Shown one piece after another: positions 1 to 9,900 of a stretch of 64,000 bases of DNA; position 1 is the stretch's first letter, and every line of letters begins with the position of its first letter. Below the pieces are notes generated by a model, which was given only the letters and a program-made list of their open reading frames with translations, was not told the DNA's origin and did no database searches. A program made the translations under genes and the position numbers. The stretch lies in NCBI RefSeq assembly GCF_010499245.1, contig NZ_JAAGOW010000004.1, forward strand, positions 992,001-1,056,000. The letters run 5' to 3'. Origin of the DNA: Variovorax sp. WS11 (GTDB taxonomy: Bacteria > Pseudomonadota > Gammaproteobacteria > Burkholderiales > Burkholderiaceae_C).

Positions 1-1029
1 AGTGGGTATCGGTCGGCGCCCGCCGCGATACTATGCGATGCGAACCTCAACGATCTGAATCTGAAGGGGCTAAGGTTCGCACGTGGCAGCAGTTTCCGCA
101 AGGCGCGTCTTGAAAGGGCGAATCTGAAGGGCACCGCGTTGGAACAAGCCGACTTACGTAGCGCAGGATTCGCGGGGGCTGACATGACCGAGACGATCCT
201 TTATGGCGCAGATCTGACTGGCGCAAACTTGACAGGTGCAAACCTCAAGGGCGCGCAGTTCTCCGATGCATTCCTGCATGGCGCACGCTTTCTGATCGAA
301 AAGGAATTTGGAGCACCGGACGCAGAGGGGATAGCATTCGCGAAAGGCCTACCGGACATCATTATTTCGCGCCGTGATTCGCCTTCCACTTTTGCGGCGT
401 TTGTTCGGATCCGGAAGACTCTGAAGGAGAGCGGGCTGAGCGATGGCGAAAGAGGGATCACGGCCGCCCTGAAGCGGGCGGAGGATAGAGAAATGAGTGG
501 CTTCGAGTGTCGGTGGCACTACGTTTTGTTTGATTTGACAACAGAGTATGGCAACTCCCCGTCTCACGCCTTGTGGGGGATCGTATTGATCTGGTTTGGG
601 GCCTCCTTTGCCTATCTTTTCGCCATCGCGCGTACGCCCCTTACTACGGGTGGAGTTGGCTCTCCCTGCAGCGCGATCTGGGCCGTCTGGGCAACGGACC
701 GAGTTAAGCGCGAAGAGGGAACTGACAAGCCCACGCCGATTGCTCTACGCGCCCCTTTTCCAGGCACAGATGCAAATGCTGAACACCGAAATCCGGCTCT
801 TTCCTGGCTTTGGTCGTGGGTAATGGCCTTGTACTTCAGCTTGCAGTCGGCCTTTCATTTTGGCTGGAAGGACCTGAACGTTGGAACATGGATTTCTCGC
901 GTGCAACCACGGGAGTACACGCTGCGCGCGACCGGTTGGGTACGCACGACCGCAGGGGTTCAGTCCTTGCTGAGCGTCTATCTGCTTGCGATTTGGGCTC
1001 TCACGTACTTCGGACGGCCGTTCGAGTAG
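1..1029 (+). CDS. Pentapeptide-repeat membrane protein, 5' end outside the window
   Basis: The frame is open from base 1, so the start lies upstream of the window. The first ~95 codons are tandem pentapeptide repeats (for example ANLNDLNLKG and ADLTGANLTGANLKG), a pattern that folds as a right-handed four-sided beta-helix. A charged linker of ~90 residues follows, then three hydrophobic segments at about 565-630, 805-850 and 955-1020. The middle one reads YFSLQSAFHFGW and sits where a pore loop would be in proteins that join pentapeptide repeats to a two-helix channel. No GYG-type selectivity motif is present, so a channel role is inference. The product is probably an inner-membrane protein with a cytoplasmic repeat domain. 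An internal TTG at 139 would also start a frame, but the repeats begin before it. Confidence 0.8.
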   Translation, partial: SGYRSAPAAILCDANLNDLNLKGLRFARGSSFRKARLERANLKGTALEQADLRSAGFAGADMTETILYGADLTGANLTGANLKGAQFSDAFLHGARFLIEKEFGAPDAEGIAFAKGLPDIIISRRDSPSTFAAFVRIRKTLKESGLSDGERGITAALKRAEDREMSGFECRWHYVLFDLTTEYGNSPSHALWGIVLIWFGASFAYLFAIARTPLTTGGVGSPCSAIWAVWATDRVKREEGTDKPTPIALRAPFPGTDANAEHRNPALSWLWSWVMALYFSLQSAFHFGWKDLNVGTWISRVQPREYTLRATGWVRTTAGVQSLLSVYLLAIWALTYFGRPFE

Positions 1030-1566
1030 CGAGCGGTAGTCGTCAGGCCGACGACAGGAGGGCGAGGGCACGTTCCGTGGGCACAAGGCGCTGTAGATTC
1101 ACCCTGCGCCCGGGGGTGTCCGAATTTCTGGTGCGCCGGTCAACACCGGCAGGATGTTGTGAGTCATGCGTCGAAGGCCGAAAGCCACGGCGGCCCCGAG
1201 TCATGCGTCCGCGGCCGTGAGGCCTTGGATGAAGCGTTGACAGGGTAAGTGATCTTGGGAAAAGATTTTCTGGGGCAAAGCGCACCGATTCGCACGAACG
1301 GTACGACTTCCCCCTTGTCGATGTCCAGGCCCAGCGCCTGGCTTCACGACAACGCTGGAGCCGCTGACTGCGCACTCATCCGAATCGGTCGCTAAACAGA
1401 TTTGCGCGCGGCTGGATGTACTGCCAGAACCGTGCGCCAACCCACGATCAGCGTGGAGGGCAGCCGCCAGGGATGTCCCTGGACTTTGAAAGTCCGACCT
1501 GGTGGCTCGGGCGCAAGGCAGGCTGGGGAATGCCGGTTCGTTTCAACCGAAGAAACGGACAGAAAA
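1030..1566. other. Gap without a recognisable gene
   Basis: Short frames exist on both strands, but none has a ribosome binding site or a recognisable family motif. The stretch separates the pentapeptide-repeat gene from the RHS fragment and is probably degenerate DNA. Confidence 0.5.
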
Positions 1567-1905
1567 ATGGTAGCGATCGTCAGCGGCAACAGCCTGGGCT
1601 TGAGTTTGACGTCTTTGGCCACGCTCGGGCAGCGTGGCACCCTGGGTTCTTCCGGCCAGGGCCGCAGCGGCGAACAAGCCTTCGTCAACATCGCCAACGG
1701 CAACCTGGTCCTGCAGGACCTCGACGACCGACTGGAGGGCCGCGGGCTGGACATTAGCGCCGTGCGCACCTACAACAGCCAGGGCCTGCTGAACGACGAC
1801 AACGGTGACAACTGGACGGTCGGCGCCTTCGGGCAGCGCATCCAGCTGACGGGCACGGTCGCAACGGCCGGCAGCACGCTCACGCGAGAGCGCGTGATGC
1901 CCATT
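1567..1905 (+). pseudogene. N-terminal fragment of an RHS/YD-repeat family protein
   Basis: From the ATG at 1567 the product starts MVAIVSGNSLGLSL and continues with GRSGEQAFVNIANGNLVLQD, RTYNSQGLLNDDNGDNW and TAGSTLTR. I recognise this as the amino-terminal region of large RHS/YD-repeat proteins of Burkholderiales. Homology stops near 1885-1910, where the plus-strand frame runs into antisense flagellar DNA. The frame stays open to 2601 only by chance. No YD repeats or core domain remain, so only about the first 110 residues of a protein of well over 1000 are left. It is unrelated in sequence to the RHS gene at 18.4-25.5 kb. Confidence 0.7.
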
Positions 1906-2363
1906 GACCAGGAAGACATCAGCACCGCGAAGTATTCGAAGGCGGAAGTCAGGATCGGAACGGGACGCCGGGTCACGGGATCCACCACCTGCGCCATGCC
2001 GAAGCCCAGTTGCACGTCGAGCAACTGGCCGGCAATGGCAAAAGCACCGAAGGCCAGCAGGATCCCGAGGCCCAGCGTTGCACCCAGCGCAAGCTCCGTC
2101 TTGGCTGCGGAAAGGAAGGCGTGCCATCCCGTCCATGGCTGCGCGGGCGCGGACAAACCCGCAGCGAGGGCCAGCGACAGGCTCAGCGCCAGCAGCATCC
2201 TGACCGAGGTCGGCAGCGGTACCGCGTACAGCACCGGCGTCATGGCGAAGGTCGCGGCAATGCGCAGCGTCAGCAATGCGATGGCTGCGATCTGCGCCGC
2301 AGCGAGATCAGGCGCAGCGACCGCGAGCAGCGCGGACGCCGAAGGCAAGGAGGGGGAGGTCAC
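1906..2363 (-). pseudogene. fliR: fliR remnant (flagellar export gate protein, C-terminus missing)
   Basis: Read from a GTG at 2363, the minus strand gives LRIAATFAMTPVLYAVPLP, SLSLALAAGLSAPAQP, ELALGATLGLGILLAFGAF, LLDVQLGFGMAQVVDPVTRR and SAFEYFAVLM. These are the amino-terminal and central membrane segments of FliR, part of the flagellar type III export gate. The next expected block (FLVNGHHALSR) is present but in another frame, so the remnant also carries a small indel near 1930. The remaining carboxy half (~100 of ~260 residues) is gone where RHS sequence begins. GTG overlaps the usual fliQ-fliR junction: fliQ stops 14 bp upstream. Not functional. Confidence 0.8.
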
Positions 2364-2376
2364 CGTGCGCTCTGGC

Positions 2377-2570
2377 TCAGAACATCGCAGGGATGCCGCT
2401 CCAGAGGTGGACGGTGAATTGCGTGAGCTTGCGCAGCATCCACGGCCCGGCCACGATCATGACCACGCCGGCTGCGAAGAGCTTCGGCACGAAGGTGAGA
2501 GACATCTCTTGCACCTGCGTGACAACCTGGACCACGCTGATCACGATAGGTGGCGCCGTAAATCCGAAGA
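2377..2570 (-). pseudogene. fliQ: fliQ remnant (flagellar export gate protein, N-terminus missing)
   Basis: The minus strand encodes VVTQVQEMSLTFVPKLFAAG followed by VVMIVAGPWMLRKLTQF and ends with a TGA at 2377-2379. This is the conserved second half of FliQ, an ~89-residue inner-membrane component of the flagellar type III export gate. The first membrane helix is missing or scrambled; the APPIVISVVQ segment suggests an internal deletion. It keeps the native fliQ-fliR order with the fragment downstream, so both come from one flagellar operon piece. No other flagellar genes are in the window. Confidence 0.8.
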
Positions 2571-2591
2571 CGGCGATAGACAGCGCTTCAA

Positions 2592-2708
2592 AAGTGCGTG
2601 AGGCTACCGGTCAAGGTGCTCGAATCCGAGTTGTCCAGGGAGCAACGGCGGCGGGCCAAGCCCTGGCGCCCGAAGCCCGATCTGATCGCGTTCCTGCAAT
2701 CGCTCTGA
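2592..2708 (+). pseudogene. 3' end of an unidentified transposase-like gene
   Basis: The frame encodes KVLESELSREQRRRAKPWRP and ends in PDLIAFLQSL before a TGA at 2706-2708. The arginine-rich tail with Trp-Arg-Pro-Lys-Pro looks like the carboxyl end of a transposase, but I cannot name the family. There is no upstream coding sequence in this frame, so it is a fragment joined to the fliQ remnant. Confidence 0.3.
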
Positions 2709-2802
2709 GTAAGTGAATTAATGTGATGACGCGACAGCTCGAATTCCGCGTCGAACGGGACGACGTCGAGGCAATGGCAAGATAAAACGTCCCACAAGAT
2801 AT

Positions 2803-2834
2803 TGCACCTAATCTGGTGCACCAAATTAGGTGCA
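2803..2834. repeat. 32-bp near-perfect palindrome
   Basis: The sequence beginning TGCACCTAAT and ending ATTAGGTGCA matches its own reverse complement at 30 of 32 positions (mismatched pair at 2813/2824). The centre is GGTGCACC. It lies just before the IS66 remnant and could be a transposon end duplex, an operator or a hairpin. Confidence 0.6.
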
Positions 2835-3400
2835 TGCGCGCCGGCCTCTGATCAGGGCCGAAGAAGCGATCCCGAAGGCGGCTCGCTCACCCGATCAACT
2901 CGCCACCCGGTTCATCAGGCTCATCGCCAAGTTGTGCCGCGCCGAGGCGCTGGCCAGGCAATGGGCAGCACAACGCCGGCAGCGGCTGCGTGCTCGCTAC
3001 AGCGCCGCGGTGCTGCGCGAGATCGAACGACTACTGCTCGAATCTGTACGCTGTCGCGCCAACGAGCTTGCTGGGCGAGGCGCTGCACTACCTGCACGGG
3101 CAATGGCCCAAGCTGGTCCGCTTCGTGGACAACGGTGCATGGCCGCTGGGCTCCAACCCGGTGGAGAACGCGATCCGCCCTTCGCGGTCGGAAGAGGGTC
3201 ATCGTTGTTTGCCGACACCGTGGGCGGCGCCAACGCGAGCGCCAATCTTTATTCGTTGATCGAAACGGCCAGGGCCAACGGCATCGAGCCCTACCGCTAC
3301 CTCGTCGCGCTGCTCAGAAAGTTGCCGCTGGCCGAATCGGCTGACGACTACGAAGCCCTCCTGGCTCCAAAGATCGATCTCGAGGTTGACGACGACACGT
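2835..3400 (+). pseudogene. IS66-family transposase (TnpC) C-terminal remnant, frameshifted
   Basis: Three overlapping frames together give the IS66 TnpC carboxyl half. One frame has ATRFIRLIAKLCRAEALARQ. A second has EALHYLHGQWPKLVRFVDNG and NPVENAIRPS, including the DDE-domain Glu of the VENAIRP motif. A third has SLFADTVGGANASANLYSLI and ANGIEPYRYLVALLRKLP. At least two frameshifts are therefore needed, and the amino half of the ~500-residue protein is missing. The IS66 accessory genes tnpA and tnpB are absent. Inactive. Confidence 0.8.
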
Positions 3401-3439
3401 CGCCGTCGATCGGTCCGCTGCGCCTGCTGCCCTTCTCGG

Positions 3440-3832
3440 CGGGTGACGAACAGCTCCGGCGCGGGGCAGATGACGGCAGGGAATGTGGTGTTGCGACGAA
3501 GGCGTCCATCAGCCCTGCCGACCTGCCCGCACTGCGCAAGGCCGGCGCCTTGCGTCCGGTGTTTCGGAGTGACCGCGCGATGCTCGTCCCGCTTCCGGAA
3601 GTGCGGGGTGGAAGCCGACAACGCGGGCCAGCGCGACGCCGTCAAGAGCTTCTGTCCAGCTCGCAGCTGTGGTCATTGCCGAAGAGTCCGAAGACAGGCT
3701 GGTGCTGAAGCCCGCATCGGGGCGCTCGACTGATGCCTTGAAGGCCGCCAACGAGATCTACGAGCAGGCTCATCCGGCGGCTTCCTCGGTACGCTTTCTT
3801 CAGTTCCTGGCGCGTCCTGACCCCAAGCGGTG
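3440..3832 (+). pseudogene. Frameshifted remnant of a small cysteine-rich protein
   Basis: One frame has a zinc-ribbon-like run (CPHCARPAPCVRCFG, then a further Cys), and a different frame downstream has DALKAANEIYEQAHPAASS followed by VRFLQFLARPDPKR and a TGA at 3830-3832. Both look coding, and the break lies between about 3600 and 3690. I do not recognise the family; zinc binding is suggested only by the Cys spacing. It ends about 100 bp before the start of the cyclase gene and reads the same way. Confidence 0.35.
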
Positions 3833-3934
3833 ACGCGCAGCCGTGAGCCGGACCACCCGCCACGCCTTGACGCTGGGCCGGCAGAACTGAAGAATCGTCG
3901 CCGTCGGTCCCTGGGCCACTCCCGCCACCGCGCG

Positions 3935-6916
3935 ATGATCGAAAACACCCCCCTAGAAGCTGCCGGCCAGCGCTGGCACCTCACGCTGTTGTTCATGGAT
4001 CTGTGCGCGTCCAGCCGGCTGGCGGAGCGCCTGGAGGCAGAGCAGTTCGCCGAGGTCCTGGGCACTTTGCGCCGGGTTTGCCATGAAGCGGTCGAGCGGC
4101 GCAAGGGACGCGTCGTGCGCACGCAGGGCGATGGCGTGCTGGCCATCTTCGGCCTGCCTGCGCCTGCAGAGGACGATTGCTTTCGGGCCGCGTCGGCCGC
4201 CCTCGAGGCGCAGGAAGACATGGACCGCGAATACCCGATGTCGCTGCCCGAGGACCTGCGCCCTCTGCAGATCCATTCGGGCCTGCACGGCGGCGTGGTG
4301 CTACTGGCCGACGGCGATATCGAGCGTGGCCGCTACGACGTCGTCGGCGACGCCGCCAACACGGCCGCCAGGCTGGCCCAGTTCGCCCCGGCCGGGTCCG
4401 TCCTGGCCGATCTCGATTCGCTGGGCACCTACGTCCGGCACTTTGAAATCGGCGCGCAGGTCGACCTGAAGCTGCCGGGCCGTACCGCACCCGTTCGGGC
4501 GGCACCGATCGTTTCGCGGGCCCCTTCGGCGCGAAGCGTCGACGCGGCCGCCGCCGTGCGTCAGGGCTTGACGCCGCTGGCCGGGCGGGCCGACGTGCTG
4601 GCGGCGCTGGCCGTGACCATCCAGGCGTCGCAAGGCGCGAGTGCCCGCCGCCGCATCGACCTGGTCGGTCCACCGGGCATCGGCAAGAGCCGCTTGCTAG
4701 AAGAGCTGGGCGCCCTGCCGCAGCTAGCCGGCTGGCGGACGCTGCGCGGCAGCTGCGCCGACGAGTCACGCTCGCGCGCGCTGCGCCCCTTTGCCGAGAT
4801 GATCGAAGGCTGGGTCATGTCGGTATCTCCCGGCGAAGACCTGCATGAATGGCTGCGCGCGGCAGCGACCGAATCGCCGCTTCTCCTGCTCATCGACGAC
4901 TGGCAATGGGCCGACGACGCCTCGCGCCAGCTGCTGGCGCGACTGCTGGCCGAGGTGACGGGCCTGTGCGCGGTGGTGGCGATGCGGCCATGGCACGACG
5001 CCCCCGACACCGAGGATGGCGCCGCGCCCTTTGTGCTGCCACCGCTGGACGAGCCCGCTTCCAGCCAAATCGTCGAGCGCTGGCTGCCGGCGGCCGACCC
5101 CTACACGGCGGCGGCCATCTATCGCCAGGCGGGCGGCGTGCCGCTGTACGTCGAGGAGCTGGCGCAATCCCGGCTGGCGCGCCGCGGCCTGGTGCGCGAT
5201 GCGGACCACCCCGGCTGGCTCACGCAACTGGTGGCCTCGCGCCTGTCGCTGTTGCCGCTGGAGCAGCAGGAGATGATCCGCACGGCCGCCGTGCTGGGCA
5301 GTTCCTTCCCGCGCCGCCTGCTGGCCACCGTGGGCGGATGGCGCGAAAGCGATCTTGACTGGGCGGCCCTGGCCGAAGGCGACTTCCTGATTGCGTCCAG
5401 CGGTGAAACGGTCCGCTTCAGGCACGGGCTGACGCGCGATGCGGTGTACGAAAGCGTGGCCCTGTACGAGCGGCGCGCATTGCACCGGCGCGCCACGCGG
5501 GCACTGGCCGCCTTCGAAGCGGACGCGGCCGCCCTCGAAGCGCTGGCCTACCACGCGAGGGCGGCGGAACTGTGGGGCGAAGCGGCCGACCATGCAGAAA
5601 GCGCCGCACGCCAGGCCATGGCAGCGTTCGGCATGGACGTGGCGCGTCGCCACTACCAAGCAGCGCTGGACGCGCTGGAGCGCGACGGGCTGCGCCAGGA
5701 CGCCCAGGTGCGACGCTGGTGCCTGCTCGCACACGAGCTGGGCCTGACCTGCATCTTCGACCCGCTGGCCCTGCCCGACGTGCTGCCGACCTTCGAGCGC
5801 TGCCTGGAGCGAGCGCGCAGCCTGGGCGATCCCGATCTTGTGGCACGCTCGGCCTACTGGCTGGGCCATATCTGCTTCGGGCTAGGCCAGTTGCGTCGCG
5901 CCGCCGCCCATCTGCGCGAGGCGCTGCTGATCGCCCGGCAAGCGCGAGACGCGCGTCTGGCTGCGCAGATCGAAGCCACGCTGGGCCAGACTCTGGCAGC
6001 CGCAGGCGACTACCCGGCGGCATTGCCCCTGATGGACAGCGCCCTGGCCGCCAAGCGGCGCGGTGTGCGCAAGGGCGACAGTGTGGCCGTCGGCTCGGCC
6101 TTCACGCTGGCCAGCAAGGGCGGCATCTGCGGCGACTTGGGCGACTTCATCGAGGCCCAGGCGCAGTTCGACGAGGCGATGGCGTTGGCAGGTGACTCCA
6201 CGCACCCCATTGCCAACTCAATTCGCAGCTGGGCGATGGTGGTCCTGGTGTGGCAGGGCCGCTGGTCCGAGCTGGCCGCCGTCAGTGCCGAGAGCGCCAG
6301 GCGGGCGCACGCCACCGAGGCCCTGCTGCCGCTGGCCATCAGCCGCGCCTGCGAAGGCTATGGCCGCTGGCGCTCCAGCGCGGACGAGGACGGACTGCGC
6401 AAGCTGGCGGCGGCCGTGCAGTGGCTGCAGCAGCGCCGGGGGCGCTTCATGACCTCCATCTACCACGGCTGGCTGGTCGAGGCCCTGGCGAGCACCGGCG
6501 ACATGGCTGGCGCACGGCGGCAGGCGGCAGCGCTTTTCGCACGCGCGCGGCAACTCGACAGCTTCGGCATGGGCGACGGCTGCCGCGCGCTCGCCCTGGC
6601 GGCCGCCGGCGAGGCCGACGCGCGACGCGCCGCGCGCCTGATGGCCTATGCGGACCATTGGGCCTCGGTGCGCGGCTCGCGCCGCGAGACCGCGCTCAAC
6701 ACGCTGTGCCGGGCTCGCCTGATGCGCCTGAACGGCCGGGACAGTGAGGCGCTGGCCCATGCCAGCTCAGCGCTCGAAGCCTTCGGCGCCATGCACATGG
6801 ACTGGCATGCGCAGCTGGCGCGCGCGCTGATCGAAGGCAAGGAGCCGCAGCCCCGCGGCTACGGCGAAACCAGCGCCGTGATGAAGGCGTCGGCCACGGC
6901 GCCCAGTGCGTCGTAG
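3935..6916 (+). CDS. Class III adenylate/guanylate cyclase fused to AAA ATPase and TPR-like region
   Basis: 993 residues from ATG 3935. An in-frame upstream ATG at 3830 adds a basic leader outside the family match. Residues ~12-190 form a class III nucleotide cyclase domain: first metal Asp in LLFMDLCASSRL (D22), second in RTQGDGVLAIFG, and the purine/transition-state region in RYDVVGDAANTAARL. Residues ~210-480 are an AAA/NACHT-like ATPase with Walker A GPPGIGKSRL (~residue 245) and Walker B LLLLIDDWQWADD (~residue 315). The remaining ~500 residues are alpha-helical TPR-like repeats. This cyclase-ATPase-TPR order is known in cytosolic bacterial signalling proteins. The last 58 bp overlap the end of the convergent DyP/P450 gene. 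Substrate (ATP or GTP) cannot be read here. Confidence 0.9.
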   Translation: MIENTPLEAAGQRWHLTLLFMDLCASSRLAERLEAEQFAEVLGTLRRVCHEAVERRKGRVVRTQGDGVLAIFGLPAPAEDDCFRAASAALEAQEDMDREYPMSLPEDLRPLQIHSGLHGGVVLLADGDIERGRYDVVGDAANTAARLAQFAPAGSVLADLDSLGTYVRHFEIGAQVDLKLPGRTAPVRAAPIVSRAPSARSVDAAAAVRQGLTPLAGRADVLAALAVTIQASQGASARRRIDLVGPPGIGKSRLLEELGALPQLAGWRTLRGSCADESRSRALRPFAEMIEGWVMSVSPGEDLHEWLRAAATESPLLLLIDDWQWADDASRQLLARLLAEVTGLCAVVAMRPWHDAPDTEDGAAPFVLPPLDEPASSQIVERWLPAADPYTAAAIYRQAGGVPLYVEELAQSRLARRGLVRDADHPGWLTQLVASRLSLLPLEQQEMIRTAAVLGSSFPRRLLATVGGWRESDLDWAALAEGDFLIASSGETVRFRHGLTRDAVYESVALYERRALHRRATRALAAFEADAAALEALAYHARAAELWGEAADHAESAARQAMAAFGMDVARRHYQAALDALERDGLRQDAQVRRWCLLAHELGLTCIFDPLALPDVLPTFERCLERARSLGDPDLVARSAYWLGHICFGLGQLRRAAAHLREALLIARQARDARLAAQIEATLGQTLAAAGDYPAALPLMDSALAAKRRGVRKGDSVAVGSAFTLASKGGICGDLGDFIEAQAQFDEAMALAGDSTHPIANSIRSWAMVVLVWQGRWSELAAVSAESARRAHATEALLPLAISRACEGYGRWRSSADEDGLRKLAAAVQWLQQRRGRFMTSIYHGWLVEALASTGDMAGARRQAAALFARARQLDSFGMGDGCRALALAAAGEADARRAARLMAYADHWASVRGSRRETALNTLCRARLMRLNGRDSEALAHASSALEAFGAMHMDWHAQLARALIEGKEPQPRGYGETSAVMKASATAPSAS

Positions 6917-9900
6917 CCCGCCTTGGTCGGGTGCAGCTCGTTCAGCCACCACTGCGTGTAATCACCCGGCTGCGCGGCCAGCGTTCCCCGCAGGTCCAGG
7001 TGGTGCACCTTCTGCGCGGTGAACGTCTCGGCGACCTCCTTGATCATCTTGTTGAGCTCGTCAATCAGCAGCCTCATGAACTCCTTGCCCTGGGCGGCCG
7101 AATAGGGTGAGCCGTTGACGGGATCCAGCCAGGGCCCGCCGATCACGAAGGCGCGCTTGTCCGGAATCGGGTGGTCGTAGCCGTGCACGAAGATCGGGAT
7201 CGCTCCGCCGGTGACGTCGACCAGATTCGTCAGCACGGTCTGCAGGCGGCCGCGCAACAGCCCGTGCACGAAGTTCGTCACGGCCACCGGGTCCAGTGCC
7301 GGGTTGGAGCCCGCAGGCTTGGCCAAGTGGTACAGCGCCGAGGGAAACCATGGGCCCTGGGGGCTGTCTCTTTCGTGCACGTCGTTGCCCCCGCCGTCGA
7401 TCAGGATTGCCTTGGGCGAGCGTTGCCGCACCAGCCGGTAGAAGCCCTTGCGTGGCGCCACCTCAGCCATCTCGCGCAGGGTGAGCCCGCCGTCGGAGAA
7501 GTCGGAGAACTCGCTGGTATTCCATCCCCGCGCGCCGAGCGACCGGGCCAGGTCCCATTCCAGGGTGGTGAACGGATGGTTCAGGTTGAGCCAGGAATCG
7601 CCCCAGCCCAGCATCACCCCCTTGTTGGCGGCGGCGGGATGAAACGCAGCCGCGGCCGCGGCGCCGCCCCCCGTTGGCGCCCCCACATACCTGGCCACGT
7701 GCTTGAGCCGGGGGCTGCCAGCGGCCACTGGGGCTGCAGGCCCGTCAGGCGGGGTCACAGGGCCCTCGAACGACAACAGCGCGCCGACCGCGGCCGGGCG
7801 CAGCGTGTGCGGCGAATCGATGATGGCCGACAGCACGCCGGCGAGGACGCCCATTGCAGAGCGGAACCCGGGGCAGGCATGTCGTGGCGCCGGCGCGGCG
7901 GTGCGGTCGCCACCAAAGACCGGCACCTCGCTGCGCTCGCCGCGCTCCAGGCCCTGCTGCGTGGCCGAGATCAGGCCCAGCACCACGAGGTTGTCCTGAC
8001 GCACCTCGAACGCCTTGCCAGCGGTGTCGGTCAGCACATGGTCCTGCAGCGCAGTGCGCCAGATGAACTCGGGCATGGGCCGCAGCATCATCGCGCGAAC
8101 GATGGGTTCGCGCAGCGCTGCGTCGCCGGCCTGCGGCTGGGCCAGGCTGTTCGCGGCAACGCGGGCGCGCAGGTCCCACACGGTCTGGTCGCGCAGCCAC
8201 TCGTCGACGATGCGGCGAAGGTTGTTGTCGGTGGTCGGCACGAAGCCCATGATCGCGCCGGCAATGGTGCGCGCGGCCAGGTCGTAGTCCTTGGTGCCAT
8301 CGGCCCCCTTCAGCGCCGGGTCGTCGAGCACCGCCCGCGTCACCGGCGCCTGGATGTTGCCGTCCTGGATTTGCAGAAAGCTCGTCATGCGCTGGCGCAG
8401 GTGCTGGCCATGCGCCCGCGCGATCTGCTCCACCAGCGGTTTGGGCTGCGGCTGGAAGGTGTAGCGCGACGGCGTGTAGAACGCGCCCGGGTAGCGCGCG
8501 GGCTGGTTCGGGTCGAAGGCCCAGCTGAAGCCATCCGGCGTGAGGAAGTTGCCCGCGGTCGACAGGCCGAACCACTCTTCGAGCAGCCGCGCCAGCACGC
8601 GCTCTGCCACTTCCCGCATGTCGATGTTGAGCTCCCAGCGCAACTCGCCATAGGTGAGCGAGCGCTTGTCGGCGTCGGCGATCCAGAAATTCAGCAGGTC
8701 GCGCGTGTGCCGGCGCGCCTTCTTGTAGCCGTCGTCGAAAGTGAGCTGCTGGATGGCGCCATTGCAAGCCGAGGCCTGGTCGCTGTAGTCCTTGCCATCG
8801 TCCAGGCCCAGGAAGATCGGGCCGATGGTGTCCTGCAGGCGCTCCTGGTAGCCCTTGACCGAGTAGCGGCGTTCGACATCGGTCAGCACCTGCCGCACCA
8901 ACTGGCCGTCTGCCACCAGCACGCCATAAGCGGTGCGCAGCAGGCCGCCGTGCTTGCTGCGAATGGCGGCCCATACCGATGCGGTCTCGAATTCGCGGCG
9001 GCTTTCCGGATCTTCAAGCGCTGCCTTCCACTGCTCCAGCGCCTCGTCGCGGAGCTTCTTCGCCTCCTTCCGGTGCTCCTGCGCCTCTTCCGACTCGGCC
9101 TGCTGTTCGATCGCCAGGATCCGGCTGATGATCGCCTCGCCTTCGTCCACGCTCCAGGCCACCGGCACCGGCACCGGCTTGGCCGGGGCCGGGGCACCGG
9201 CCGCTGCCGTGGCCAGCGTGGCCAGGTGCCCGACGCCGGCCACCGACGGGGCCAGGAAGTAGCTGCCCCAGCACAGGCGCACCAGCGTCTTCGGCTCGGC
9301 GCCCAGCTCGTCCTTGCCGTCCAGCGGCATGTGAATGACCTGGTCTGCATGCTCGAATCGGAAGAAGCGTTGGCGGCCCGCCTCGGCCACGCCGCAGATC
9401 GGATCGGCCGCGCCCGAGGGCGCGCCCGAGCTGTTGCCGGACGCGAGCCAACGCTGCACGACCTCGAATTGCTCGCCGATGCGCGAGTTGTAGGCCATGA
9501 AGAACAGGCCCTTCTCGACATCGCCAGCCGGCAAGCTGTCCGTGTAGGACATGCCGCGCCGGAAGAGCCGCGGTGGCCGCGCTCCGGGCAGGCTCTGCAC
9601 CTCGGTGGACTGGGCACCGTCGCTCACGCGCGGATTGGCTCGCCGGATGTGCGCTGCAAACGGGCAGGCCGAGCCAGTCAGGTCGCCGTCATAGTTGAAG
9701 TCGTTCTTGGGATTGCCGCCCAGAGCGCTGGCCACCAGCGGCGTGCCATCGACCTTGCGGCCCATCAGCTTGGCCTTGACGAGTTCTGCGTCCAGGCCCG
9801 GGATCTGCTTGGCCTGGACGGCCTGCACTGCGGCATTGAACGCGTCCACATTCTGTCGCAGCTTGCGCACGACCAGGTAGCTCGCGTCCTGCAGCAAGGG

